Of a stretch of DNA of 64,000 nt, positions 35,711 through 44,353 are shown in pieces. Made by a program: the position numbers and the translations under genes. The DNA comes from Armatimonadota bacterium (GTDB lineage Bacteria; Armatimonadota; Chthonomonadetes; Chthonomonadales; Chthonomonadaceae). The DNA is taken from NCBI GenBank assembly GCA_028871815.1, contig JAGWMJ010000010.1:62001-126000 (forward strand). Reading direction: 5' to 3'. Under the pieces are notes generated by a model, which saw only the letters and a list, made by a program, of their open reading frames with translations, was not told where the DNA came from and did no database searches. Within the stretch, counting starts at the first letter, position 1; the number at the start of each line of letters is the position of its first letter.

Positions 35711-37201
35711 TCAAGCCGTCTTGGCGAGCGCGTCGATGATTTCCTGAACCGAGCCTGCCGCCTCGAGCTCTTTGTTCAGTATCGCCACGTTGGCTTCCAC
35801 CAATGGCTCCAAACTGAGTGCAAGCTCCTGGTCCCCGTGATTAAACAGGATACCGCCCCAGCCCATGCTTCGCACGCTACCGGGGAACCGACGGATAAAC
35901 AGCGCGCGGATCGCGGCACGCGTATCGGCTGGCGCCTGCCGCATCGCCATTTCAACCTGGTCCGGCGTAACCGTGTTACGCATCAGGCCAGCCGCATCGA
36001 GGCCATGAAACAGCCCTACGTCGGGATCCAGATCGTGGTAGGCCAGATCCAGGCTCTGCATGGTTGCGTCCGACCACTTGAGGCCCTCTGCCTCTCGGAA
36101 CGTGTCGAGCAAACGGTACTTCGCCACCCAGTCGATGCGATCAGCCATACCTTCCGGCTCGTCGGCCAACCCATCCAGCGCGTCGCGCCACGCCGCGCAG
36201 GCCCACACGGCATCGGCATCGTCAAGCTGCAGCTGCTGGGCGGCATCCAGGTAGATCCGCTGAACCTCGATGGCCGTCCGCGGCGAGCCATCACAGCACT
36301 CGACCGTCTCTTTCAAGGTGAGATCGCGCGATACGCTGTGCGCCGCTCGTACGGGGTCTACCAGCTCCAGCTTCGGGCTCCATCCGCGTTCAAGCAACTC
36401 CACCACCAGTTGGGTTGCACCCACTTTAAGTGCCGTAGAGTGCTGCGCCATGTTGGCATCGCCGCAGATCACGTGAAGTCGGCGATACTGTGCGATCGAG
36501 GCGTGCGGCTCATCGCGCGTGTTGAATATCGGCCGGTTGTGCAGTGTGTCCACGCTGGCGGCCACCTGGAGAAAGTCGGCCCGCTGCGAGATCTGGAAGC
36601 CCACCCCACCGCGCTCCCGGATCTCCGAGCCTACCTTTCCCGAACCGGCGTAGATCTGCCGTGTTGCCAGAAATGGCAGCATAGCGGAAATGAGCGTTTG
36701 CACCGGCACGCTGCGCTGCATCAGATAGCTCTCGTGAGTGCCGTAGCTGGCTCCGTGAAAGTCGGTGTTGTTCTTGTAGATCGTCACTTTGCGGCCGGAT
36801 GCTTGGCTCAATGCCCGCGCAGAGGCGAGGACGATGCGCTCGCCGGCTGCATCGTGCGCCACCAAATCGCGCAGCGACCTGCACTCCGGCGTGGCGTACT
36901 CCGGGTGGCCGTGATCGTTGTAGAAGCGCGCGCCATTTTCCAGGCATCGATCGCAGCGCGTCTCGCCGGCGCCCGGCGACGCGCCGATGTCGAATTGCGC
37001 GTCGACGGGATCCGAGGCCAGGAACTGCGCCGTAAATCCCCGCATGTCTCGACGGGGCTGCTCGCTCCGGTAGTTCCAGCACCGCACCGACGGAAATGGG
37101 CAGGCGCCGACGAGCGAAACGGTTTCGCGGATCCAGTCGCGAGGGCCACGTCCTTCAACGTGGATGCCGTATTCAGTTTCCAGCCCAGTAAGTCGGTTCA
37201 C
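35711..37201 (-). CDS. dop: Dop-type depupylase homologue (UBact deconjugase)
   Basis: 496 residues from a GTG at 37201, 23 nt after the ATPase stop. Start motif RLTGLETEYGIHVEG. It matches Dop rather than PafA in WNYRSEQPRRDMRGF (compare WDYEVESPLRDARGF in M. tuberculosis), RFYNDHGHPEYATPEC, YKNNTDFHGASYGTHESYLM and INTRDEPH/RRLHVICGDANMA. Dop cleaves the isopeptide bond between the tag and target. Since this UBact already ends in Glu, deconjugation rather than deamidation should be its main job. Confidence 0.9.
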   Translation of the reverse strand: MNRLTGLETEYGIHVEGRGPRDWIRETVSLVGACPFPSVRCWNYRSEQPRRDMRGFTAQFLASDPVDAQFDIGASPGAGETRCDRCLENGARFYNDHGHPEYATPECRSLRDLVAHDAAGERIVLASARALSQASGRKVTIYKNNTDFHGASYGTHESYLMQRSVPVQTLISAMLPFLATRQIYAGSGKVGSEIRERGGVGFQISQRADFLQVAASVDTLHNRPIFNTRDEPHASIAQYRRLHVICGDANMAQHSTALKVGATQLVVELLERGWSPKLELVDPVRAAHSVSRDLTLKETVECCDGSPRTAIEVQRIYLDAAQQLQLDDADAVWACAAWRDALDGLADEPEGMADRIDWVAKYRLLDTFREAEGLKWSDATMQSLDLAYHDLDPDVGLFHGLDAAGLMRNTVTPDQVEMAMRQAPADTRAAIRALFIRRFPGSVRSMGWGGILFNHGDQELALSLEPLVEANVAILNKELEAAGSVQEIIDALAKTA

Positions 37202-37224
37202 GGTTTCCCCGGGAGGCTTCGCCC

Positions 37225-39030
37225 CTAGATTACTTCGGGCGTGGCGCGTGCCCGCTCCGATTTGCGCGGTTTCCGCACGCTGGCAACACGCTCCGGCTCG
37301 TAGTCCAGCAGCTTCAACCAATCCTCGAGCGAATCGCCTTTCGGAAAGATCTCATTCTCGCTATACTCATCAGCCAGCGAAGCAAGCAGATCATCCAGGC
37401 GAATCCCTTCGGTACTCGACATCAACTGGATACTGCGCTTGATCGCCACATTCTTGGCACGCTCGACCACCGACTTGATCAGTGCGCCACTCACGAGATC
37501 GCACCAGTTAAGGACTTCGGAACTGCCGTTTCGAAGCATCACTTCCAGGCAGCGGGTTGCTTCGCTGCGTGTGAACAGAGCGTCGGTCACGCGGTCCAGC
37601 ACTTCATTCAGCGCAGCGTCGGCATCGCCTTTGTGGTCGAGCACAAGCGCCGGATCGATCGGCATGCCGTTCAGGTAGATGCGGAAGATATCTCGCGAAG
37701 CGTTTCGGTCCGGCCGCCCGACTTTCACCTTGCGGTCCAGTCTTTCGGGCCGCAGGATCGCCGGGTCGATGTAGTCCGGCCGGTTTGAGGTCAGCATAAC
37801 CACAACATTGTCCAGCGAAACCAGCCCATCCATCTCCGCGCAGAATTGCGGCACCAGGGTGTTGGAGATGTTCATCCAGCGGCCGCCGGACCTTGTTCGA
37901 AGGAGCGACTCGGCTTCGTCGATGAAGATGAACACGAGGCATCCGTCCGCCGCTTTCTCGCGCGCCTGGGCAAATAGGTCACGCACCATCCGCTCGCTCT
38001 CACCCAGCCACATATTCAGGATTTTTGGTCCGCTGATGTACATGAAGTACTCCTTCACGTTGCGGCCCGTTTCCGTTTTGTATGCCTGCGTGATGTTCCA
38101 CGCGGTCGCCTTGCCGATCAGGGTTTTACCGCAACCGGGCGGACCGTAGAGCAGAATGCCCTTGAGCGGCCGCTTTTTGAAGCGCTCAAAGAGTTCGGCG
38201 TGGAGCAGTGGCGCCTCGATGGCATCGTTAATAACGCGGATCGCTTCGTCCTGTCCGCCGACCATGCTCCAGGGAAGCTCGGGCACCTCCTCCAGGTAGT
38301 AGTCGCTGCCTTGCTGGGCAGGATAGCACTCTATTGCGACCTTGAAGTGCGGTTCGACGCGCACCTCCGCGCCACTCTTGATAATGGCATCACGAATCGA
38401 GTCACCACGATACACGATGCGTGACTGCGATCCCTGAGAGTCGAGCGAAACCCGGAGCCGCCCATCCGGCATCACTTCGTTGACCTTCACCACCGATCCA
38501 CCCTGGGCGTATCCAAGGGCGCCAACAATGGCAAACGCGTCGTTGATCCGTACCTGTACGCCCACTCCGAGCGATTTCTCCTCCATCGCGGGATCGATGT
38601 TGGCTAGATACTCCTGGTCGCCTACAGCAATTCTCGCCGTGCCGGCATGCACCTTTTGCCTCTGTCGCAACCGAGATTTCCGCGAGGCGGCGCTGCCCTC
38701 GGCTGGCGGGTCTTCCGGCGCGACCGTGCCCAGGCACACGGCAATTCGGTTTGCCGGTGCAATCAGTTTGTTATACGCCTCTTCATACTCGGCGATCGCC
38801 TTCACGGCCTCGGCCGTTACGCCCGCCTGCTGTTCAACCAGGCGGTAAATGTGGCGCAACGCACGATTGTACTCGTCACCAGGCCGCGTTACGGAGATCA
38901 GTGCGGTCAGTAGCTCAAGAGCTTCTGAGCTCGCGGCAGTTAATCCGGCATCGCCAGCGTCGGCGACCGATGGGTTCTCATCGTCCTCCGTCAAGCCGTC
39001 ATCCTCGGGTAGTTGTCGATTGCGTCTCAT
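37225..39030 (-). CDS. mpa: Proteasome-associated AAA ATPase (Mpa/ARC)
   Basis: 601 residues. N-terminal helical region (~30-95), then tandem OB domains (~110-230: VAVGDQEYLANIDP-like and RVSLDSQGSQSRIVYRG). AAA domain: Walker A GPPGCGKT (296-303), Walker B FIFIDEAES (D371-E372), SNRPDYIDPAILRPERLDRK with the arginine finger region. Unfolds UBact-tagged proteins into the 20S core. The C-terminus ends RATPEVI and lacks the QYL/HbYX-like gate-opening motif of actinobacterial Mpa. First gene of the operon. Confidence 0.92.
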   Translation of the reverse strand: MRRNRQLPEDDGLTEDDENPSVADAGDAGLTAASSEALELLTALISVTRPGDEYNRALRHIYRLVEQQAGVTAEAVKAIAEYEEAYNKLIAPANRIAVCLGTVAPEDPPAEGSAASRKSRLRQRQKVHAGTARIAVGDQEYLANIDPAMEEKSLGVGVQVRINDAFAIVGALGYAQGGSVVKVNEVMPDGRLRVSLDSQGSQSRIVYRGDSIRDAIIKSGAEVRVEPHFKVAIECYPAQQGSDYYLEEVPELPWSMVGGQDEAIRVINDAIEAPLLHAELFERFKKRPLKGILLYGPPGCGKTLIGKATAWNITQAYKTETGRNVKEYFMYISGPKILNMWLGESERMVRDLFAQAREKAADGCLVFIFIDEAESLLRTRSGGRWMNISNTLVPQFCAEMDGLVSLDNVVVMLTSNRPDYIDPAILRPERLDRKVKVGRPDRNASRDIFRIYLNGMPIDPALVLDHKGDADAALNEVLDRVTDALFTRSEATRCLEVMLRNGSSEVLNWCDLVSGALIKSVVERAKNVAIKRSIQLMSSTEGIRLDDLLASLADEYSENEIFPKGDSLEDWLKLLDYEPERVASVRKPRKSERARATPEVI

Positions 39031-39163
39031 CGTGCTGCATCCCTATGTTCCGCTGTACGTCCGTAGGCAACCCGATATAAGATACACTACGTTCCGTCGC
39101 CGTCATCGGTTCGAAGCGCAACCCGACGCACGACGCATGTCTCAACTTACTAAAGGCCGTAAG

Positions 39164-39988
39164 ATGCCGCAAATGTTGCGCCTGTGCGCTCTCGATCTCG
39201 ATGACACGCTTCTCAACAGCGAGCAGGAACTAACGCCGGCCAGCCGGGCAGCCGTTGCGGCAGCCGTAGACACCGGCATGGCAGTTGTGTTGGCCTCCGG
39301 CCGGATGCAGGCATCGGCTGCTCCCTTCGCGCGCGAACTCGACCTGACCACACCGATGATATCGTACAACGGGGCGATGGTATCGGCCAGCGTTTCGGGC
39401 CCGACCTGGCTTTCCGAAAGCGTTCCCGAGGGCCTCAGCGAGGTTATCGTGGAGGAGTGCGTCCGGCGCGGCTTGCAGCTCAACTTCTACTGGAACGATC
39501 TCCTCCATACGGCGCACGAAACTCCATGGCTGCAGTTATACCGATCGCGCACGCATTCGCCGGTGCGGTTTGAAGAGGATTTCGCTGCATTCTGCGCCGG
39601 CAAACGGCCAACCAAACTGCTGATCGTGGATGCGCCCGCGACGATTGACCGGATGCTGCCCGAGTACCAGGAGCGATTTGGCGAAGCCCTTTGTGTGACC
39701 AAGAGCAACGCGGAGTATCTCGAGTTTTTGCCTCCTGAAGCGAACAAGGGCAGCGCGCTGCGGATCGTCGCAGAGCGGCTTGGAGTACGGCAGGAGGAGA
39801 CGCTGGCTATTGGTGATAGTTGGAACGACATCCCCATGCTCCGTTGGGCCGGCCTGGCGCTGGCCGTGGAGAACTGCAAGCCGGCGGTGAGGGCGGTCGC
39901 GAACGAGATCATTGGCTCTTGCGACGAAGACGGCGTTGCGGCAGCCCTGATGACACTGCGCCATCGGTTTGGTCCTCCGCCGTCGTAG
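39164..39988 (+). CDS. HAD-superfamily (Cof-type) hydrolase
   Basis: 274 residues from the ATG at 39164 behind AAAGG; an in-frame ATG at 39137 is possible. Nucleophile motif LCALDLDDTLLNS, motif II VLASGRMQ, Lys motif in ANKGSALRIVAERLGV, and acidic motif AIGDSWNDIPMLRWAG. The large type IIB cap between motifs II and III is that of Cof phosphatases, which dephosphorylate sugar phosphates, PLP or FMN. Divergently transcribed from the mpa operon across 133 nt. Confidence 0.88.
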   Translation: MPQMLRLCALDLDDTLLNSEQELTPASRAAVAAAVDTGMAVVLASGRMQASAAPFARELDLTTPMISYNGAMVSASVSGPTWLSESVPEGLSEVIVEECVRRGLQLNFYWNDLLHTAHETPWLQLYRSRTHSPVRFEEDFAAFCAGKRPTKLLIVDAPATIDRMLPEYQERFGEALCVTKSNAEYLEFLPPEANKGSALRIVAERLGVRQEETLAIGDSWNDIPMLRWAGLALAVENCKPAVRAVANEIIGSCDEDGVAAALMTLRHRFGPPPS

Positions 39989-40059
39989 GCAGTCCGCGCG
40001 CGTCGCGTTGCGGCTGCATTCTGCGAGTCGGCGCTATGCGACCTAATGAGACCTGAGCG

Positions 40060-40791
40060 ATGACCGGAGCCGCGCTCGTGTTGGAAGCCGGGACCCACGG
40101 CAGAGAGATCCTTCGCTTTGCTCTGGATGACAGCGCTTATCGTTCACGATTGCAAGGTGCTAAGGTCCGGATGACAGTTGGCGCGACACTGGTCGGCGCA
40201 GAAGAAACCTTATCGTTGGCCGTTGGATGGTGGCTTGAGCGGCGCGCGCTTCAAGCCGCGCGTGATCGCCGGTATCGTGGGCTGCCCGACAACTGCAACA
40301 TCACGTGGGCCTCAACGTCGCAGTATAATGCCTACAACGGCGCCGCAACCGATAACCGGCACGCAAGCCGGTTGGCGACGTTCGTCTACACTGCGTTCAC
40401 GCTCGGCGCGAACATTCTGTTCCAGGATTATTGCAGTCCGGACGAGCCGACGATGTGCCCTCGCACAATATGGCAGAATGACGCTCAGAGGACGGTGACG
40501 TTCAACCCGTACACGATGGGCCCATGCGCAACGGACTACTCATGCGGGTCGTTCTTTCCTCCCGCGAGCTCCCGGCATCACCTCGCGGAGCTCGCGGCAC
40601 ACGAAATAGGTCACTGCCTTGGTCTCGGCCACACAGATCTGGTCCTGCCTGGCGATCACGGCGCACTGATGTGGTCGACGGAACAAAACTGGTTCCTCTG
40701 CGGCACCGCCGTACGCACGCCTGACGAGGCGAATGAATTGACCAACCTAGGCTATACGCAATGCCCAATGCGTGCGCATCGAGGCAAGTAA
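40060..40791 (+). CDS. Metzincin-type zinc metallopeptidase-like protein
   Basis: 243 residues. The zinc motif HEIGHCLGLGH (181-191) is a full HExxHxxGxxH metzincin signature, followed by a plausible Met-turn (GALMWST). Cysteines in the catalytic part suggest an exported, disulfide-bonded enzyme, but no signal peptide is visible. The N-terminal ~80 residues are not recognisable and the start is uncertain; an ATG at 40171 is an alternative. Matrixin- or pappalysin-like assignment is open. Followed 14 nt later by a damaged lipoprotein-like gene. Confidence 0.65.
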   Translation: MTGAALVLEAGTHGREILRFALDDSAYRSRLQGAKVRMTVGATLVGAEETLSLAVGWWLERRALQAARDRRYRGLPDNCNITWASTSQYNAYNGAATDNRHASRLATFVYTAFTLGANILFQDYCSPDEPTMCPRTIWQNDAQRTVTFNPYTMGPCATDYSCGSFFPPASSRHHLAELAAHEIGHCLGLGHTDLVLPGDHGALMWSTEQNWFLCGTAVRTPDEANELTNLGYTQCPMRAHRGK

Positions 40792-40805
40792 CGAGGTAAG
40801 TAACC

Positions 40806-41917
40806 ATGTTACAGGTCGATCTGATGACGCCCTGCCTGGCGCTCACCCTCGCCTTTCTGCCGTTCACAGGCTGCAAACCAGCCGGCAGTTCGCCGGCACC
40901 GCCGGTCTGGCGGTACGCCGTTGTATTTCATCTTTCCGGCGGCAAGGCGAGCTACGCGGGCGTCGCTGACGTCAGTTCGGTCTCGGGCGCGCTGGAGCAG
41001 TTGCTCAACGCGGCCCCGGCTCCGAACGAAGCGTCTAAATCAATCCTCTCCGCACCGCCCAGCGATGATGATATATGGCTGGAAGGAAACGGCTGCAGCG
41101 CAGAGGTCGTCTGGAACCCGGGCGCTCAAACCTGCTCGGTGGTTCAGAACGGCAGGATGACGCGGCCGTTGGAGGATGGCGGCGTGCTCAAGCCTGTCGT
41201 GGCCGCCATTCAACCGTTCCTGGCGCCGGCCGGTTTCGGAAAGAATGCCGCCTCTCCGTCGGCGGCGGCAACGATCGGTACTTATTCGGCCCCGCCGCGC
41301 ACCCTTGTCGAGATGGTGCGCGAGGCGCCGGTTGTTGTGCTTGGGCGCGTCGTGGCTGTTCTGCGTGAGCAGCACATGCCGCAGAATTACGCTGGAGCCG
41401 CCGAGTCGACCGTCTTCCTGGTCGCCGTCGAGCGATATTTCCGCGGCGCAGGGGTGCAGGCGCCGTCCGTAGTGAAGGTAATGAACAACGGCGGCGATTT
41501 GCCCTGGGTCAACGCTGCGCTGGGCACGCGCGGCATTGGGGAGCGGGACGAGGATGAGCCGCTGCTGAAACCGGGCGCGCGGTACATCATGTTCCTCCAG
41601 CTCATTGGCGAGCGAGGCAGGGGCCTCTTCGCGCTCCTGGCCCTTCGTATGCCGTGAGAAATGGCATACGTGGGATATGCGCCGAAGCCGACGAGTACGG
41701 GTACACAGTGCCTTTGCGAAGCAGGATCCTGCTGGAGGGCGGCGTTGCGACGGCGCCCCCGTTGGAGGGCGTGCCGTACGCATGGAGATTTGCCGATGGC
41801 GAGCAGATCGTGGGCATACCGGCAAGCCGCGCCGAGTCCGCAATACTGCACGCCGCTGCAAAGGTCGACGCAGATCCTACGGAACCCGCGGTTGGCGGGC
41901 CGTTCGGCACGCCGTAA
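40806..41917 (+). pseudogene. Lipoprotein-like protein gene interrupted by a frameshift
   Basis: The first frame (40806-41657, 283 residues) starts with a lipoprotein-type leader ending in FTGC and continues to RGLFALLAL, then stops. The second frame (to 41917) gives YAVRNGIRGICAEADEYGYT, ILLEGGVATAPPLEGVPYAW and a plausible C-terminus in register if one base is inserted near 41641-41643 (a CCC run). Together they make ~370 residues. Either a genuine frameshift mutation or an assembly error. A conserved segment TLVEMVREAPVVVLGRVVAV resembles domains of unknown function in secreted bacterial proteins. Confidence 0.6.
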
Positions 41918-42263
41918 TCGCAGATTCGGCGCCGGCGTAAGGTGGGGATGGTGTTCGGGCCATTTTGTGTCGGGAGCCGGACCTGGATGGTTTCGGCGCC
42001 CGCTATGACGCGTTCGTGGAAATCGCCGATTGCATCGCAGCGCCTGCAAAACCCGTTCCTGTGCTGCAGCGGGTACAATGCGCCCGCAGGATACTTAACT
42101 CAGCCTCCTGTGGAACTGCGGTAGCACCACCCGGGTGAGGGGCGAACGGCGGCCCAGTTCCCAAAAGATCAACGGCCGTTGCCGGTTGTGATTACACCAT
42201 GGCGCGCATTTCGCGAAGGCGAAGCGCGCCATATTTGCGCCTATCGGTGATAAAGGGAAGAGG
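41918..42263. other. Intergenic region before the arginine catabolism genes
   Basis: 346 nt without a convincing gene; small open frames here lack ribosome sites and coding character. The only clear structure is the hairpin at 42199-42232. No T-run terminator or clear promoter hexamer pair was found by eye. Confidence 0.5.
42199..42232 (+). promoter_or_regulatory. Long two-part hairpin upstream of the ornithine cyclodeaminase-type gene
   Basis: ATGGCGCGC (42199-42207) pairs perfectly with GCGCGCCAT (42224-42232). Inside it TTCGC pairs with GCGAA around a GAAG loop, with a 2-nt bulge. Fourteen base pairs in all, ending 31 nt before the GTG at 42264. No T-tract follows, so it is more likely a leader structure or operator than a terminator. 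Confidence 0.5.
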
Positions 42264-43505
42264 GTGAAGGCAATGGCCGCAGAGCTGGTCCACCTGGATG
42301 GTCATATCGTAGATTCGCTCACACTCTCAAAGGTCCTCGACATCATCCTGCTTGAGGATGCACGGTACGAGATCGAGCACTTCCGGATCGGTGCGACACG
42401 GTTTGACACGAGCCACGCAGAAATCCTCGTGATCGCCGACGATCCCGCCAAACTGGAGCATGTGCTCCACCGGATCGGCCAGCATGGCGCCGTCCGCGCG
42501 AGCGGTGAGGCCATAATCGCTCCATCACCGGCAGATGGGGTGTTTCCCGACGGCTTTTATGCCACCACCAATCTCGAGACCGCCGTACACGTAAAACGAG
42601 CGTGGATTCCGGTTCCTAATATCGAAATGGATTGCGGACTTGTTCTGGACACGAAAGCGAGCCCTGTAACCGTCCGCTGCGTGCCGATGCATCGGGTCAA
42701 ACGTGGCGAAGCCGTGCTGGTGGGCGATGCCGGCGTACGCGTAACGCCGATGGCGCGCCGTGAGGCCGGTGACGCCTTTGCCTTCATGGGAAGCGATGTC
42801 TCCACAGAGCGCCCGAAGGAGCTGGTCGTCCGGGCGATCGCCCAGGCGATGCTTGAGGCTCATGCCGAGCGAATGCGTGTACTGTTCGTTGGCGGGCCGG
42901 CCGTTCTGCACACCGGCGCCGGACACTATCTGGAAGCCATAATCCGCGCCGGGCACATCGATGTGCTATTTGCCGGTAACGCCCTGGCAACCCACGATAT
43001 CGAACACAGCCTCTTCGGCACCTCGCTTGGAGTCGACACGGCGACGGGCCTGGGCTCGGCTCACGGGCACGAACACCACCTGCGGGCGATCAACACGATA
43101 CGTCGCGCCGGCAGCATCCGGAGAGCCGTGGATCGCGGGATCCTGAAATCCGGCGTGATGCACGCGTGCTTCACGTGCGGCATCGACGTGGTTCTTGCCG
43201 GCAGCATTCGTGATGACGGACCGCTGCCCGATGTGATCACTGACTCGGTGAAGGCACAGGATGCCATGCGCGAATTGGTGCCTGGAGTTGGTGTGGCGCT
43301 GATGGTGGCCACTACGCTTCACTCGGTAGCCACCGGCAACCTGCTGCCCGCTTCCGTGCGAACGGTATGCGTGGATTCCGATGCCGACACGGTCATCAAG
43401 TTGATGGACCGTGGTACACATCAAGCATTCGGACTGGTGACGGACTGCGAGTTCTTTTTGAAGGAACTTGCCGCAAATCTGCCGGGCGTGGAAACAGCGC
43501 TTTGA
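42264..43505 (+). CDS. LOR/SDH-family (TIGR00300) ornithine cyclodeaminase-type protein
   Basis: 413 residues; GTG start at 42264 with an in-frame ATG at 42273. The N-terminal LOR-type domain has LVHLDGHIVDSLTLSKVLD and DTSHAEILV. The middle and C-terminal parts carry FVGGPAVLHTGAGHYL, NALATHDIEHSLFGTSLG and FTCGIDVVLAGSIRDDGPLP, the nucleotide-binding and substrate region of the family. In cyanobacterial AgrE this domain converts ornithine to proline plus ammonia. The TGA stop overlaps the TTG start of the dihydrolase gene (TTGA), giving strict coupling. Confidence 0.82.
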   Translation: MKAMAAELVHLDGHIVDSLTLSKVLDIILLEDARYEIEHFRIGATRFDTSHAEILVIADDPAKLEHVLHRIGQHGAVRASGEAIIAPSPADGVFPDGFYATTNLETAVHVKRAWIPVPNIEMDCGLVLDTKASPVTVRCVPMHRVKRGEAVLVGDAGVRVTPMARREAGDAFAFMGSDVSTERPKELVVRAIAQAMLEAHAERMRVLFVGGPAVLHTGAGHYLEAIIRAGHIDVLFAGNALATHDIEHSLFGTSLGVDTATGLGSAHGHEHHLRAINTIRRAGSIRRAVDRGILKSGVMHACFTCGIDVVLAGSIRDDGPLPDVITDSVKAQDAMRELVPGVGVALMVATTLHSVATGNLLPASVRTVCVDSDADTVIKLMDRGTHQAFGLVTDCEFFLKELAANLPGVETAL

Positions 43506-44353
43506 ACGCGCGACCGTTGGCAGTGCGGCCCACGGCCGGCTGCAGGCTGTTGATGTGCCCGCCAACCGCGTACGGCGTCAAGTATGAAATAAACCCCTGG
43601 ATGCACATCGCCCGCCAACCGGACCTGGACCTGGCAGCAAGCCAATGGCGCAAACTGTACCAGACATTGACGGAGAATGCCGGCGCAACGGTGGAGCTGA
43701 TTGAACAGGCGCTGGAGACGCCCGACATGGTGTTTACCGCGAATGCCGGCCTGGTGGTCGGCAATATGGCGGTCGTTTCACGCTTCCGCCATGCCGAGCG
43801 CCAGGGAGAGGAACGTTGGTTTCGAGCGTGGTTTGAGGCGGCCGGTTACAACGTGCTCACGCTGCCGGACGATTGCTATTTCGAGGGCGAAGGCGACGCG
43901 CTGATGGCCGGCGACAGGCTGGTAGCCGGCTACCTGAAGCGCAGTGACATCGCATCCCATATGCGGATTGCAGACTGGCTTCACATTGAGGTTCTCTCTC
44001 TGGAGTTGACCGACGACCGTTGGTACCATCTGGACACCTGCTTCTTCCCACTGGATGGCGCTACCGTCGCCTACCATCCGGAGGCCTTCGACCGATACGC
44101 GCGGGAAGTTATTCGCAGCAACTTCCAGACGATCGAAGTCAATGCTGAAGAGGCAGCTCGATTTGCATGTAATGCAGTTTCTGTTGGGAACAGCGTCGTG
44201 CTGCCCGCTGGCTGCCCTGAGCTGGCAGGGCGGCTTGAACAACTAGGCCGCACCGTCTTCAGCGTAGATTTGTCTGAGTTCCTGAAGGCGGGCGGCGCAG
44301 CGAAGTGCCTCGCGCTTTACGCTCCCGAACCAGTTGCGGCAGTGCAGCCTTGA
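43502..44353 (+). CDS. Arginine dihydrolase-like guanidine-modifying enzyme (ArgZ/DDAH family)
   Basis: 283 residues from a TTG at 43502; GTG 43520 is an alternative. Family start LLMCPPTAYGVKYEINPWM. TPDMVFTANAG (N81) has the Asn form that I recall for arginine dihydrolases, where deiminases have Asp. ECHxx-type His is in WYHLDTCFFPL, and the nucleophile is C269 in GGAAKCLAL. Expected reaction: arginine to ornithine, CO2 and two ammonia. The C-terminal 95 nt overlap the end of a convergent gene. With the upstream gene it would convert arginine to proline and ammonia. Confidence 0.82.
   Translation: MNARPLAVRPTAGCRLLMCPPTAYGVKYEINPWMHIARQPDLDLAASQWRKLYQTLTENAGATVELIEQALETPDMVFTANAGLVVGNMAVVSRFRHAERQGEERWFRAWFEAAGYNVLTLPDDCYFEGEGDALMAGDRLVAGYLKRSDIASHMRIADWLHIEVLSLELTDDRWYHLDTCFFPLDGATVAYHPEAFDRYAREVIRSNFQTIEVNAEEAARFACNAVSVGNSVVLPAGCPELAGRLEQLGRTVFSVDLSEFLKAGGAAKCLALYAPEPVAAVQP

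Noticed and set aside
35837-37228. 463-codon plus-strand frame opposite dop
   Set aside because: Lies wholly over a well-conserved Dop gene; Arg/His-rich translation typical of antisense frames in GC-rich DNA.
41655-41657. TGA ending the first frame of the lipoprotein-like gene, considered as a second selenocysteine codon
   Set aside because: The continuing sequence in the same frame is not coding-like; the coding signal continues in another frame, so a frameshift is the better explanation.
41942-42124. Small open frame in the 346-nt spacer
   Set aside because: No ribosome site, no recognisable product.
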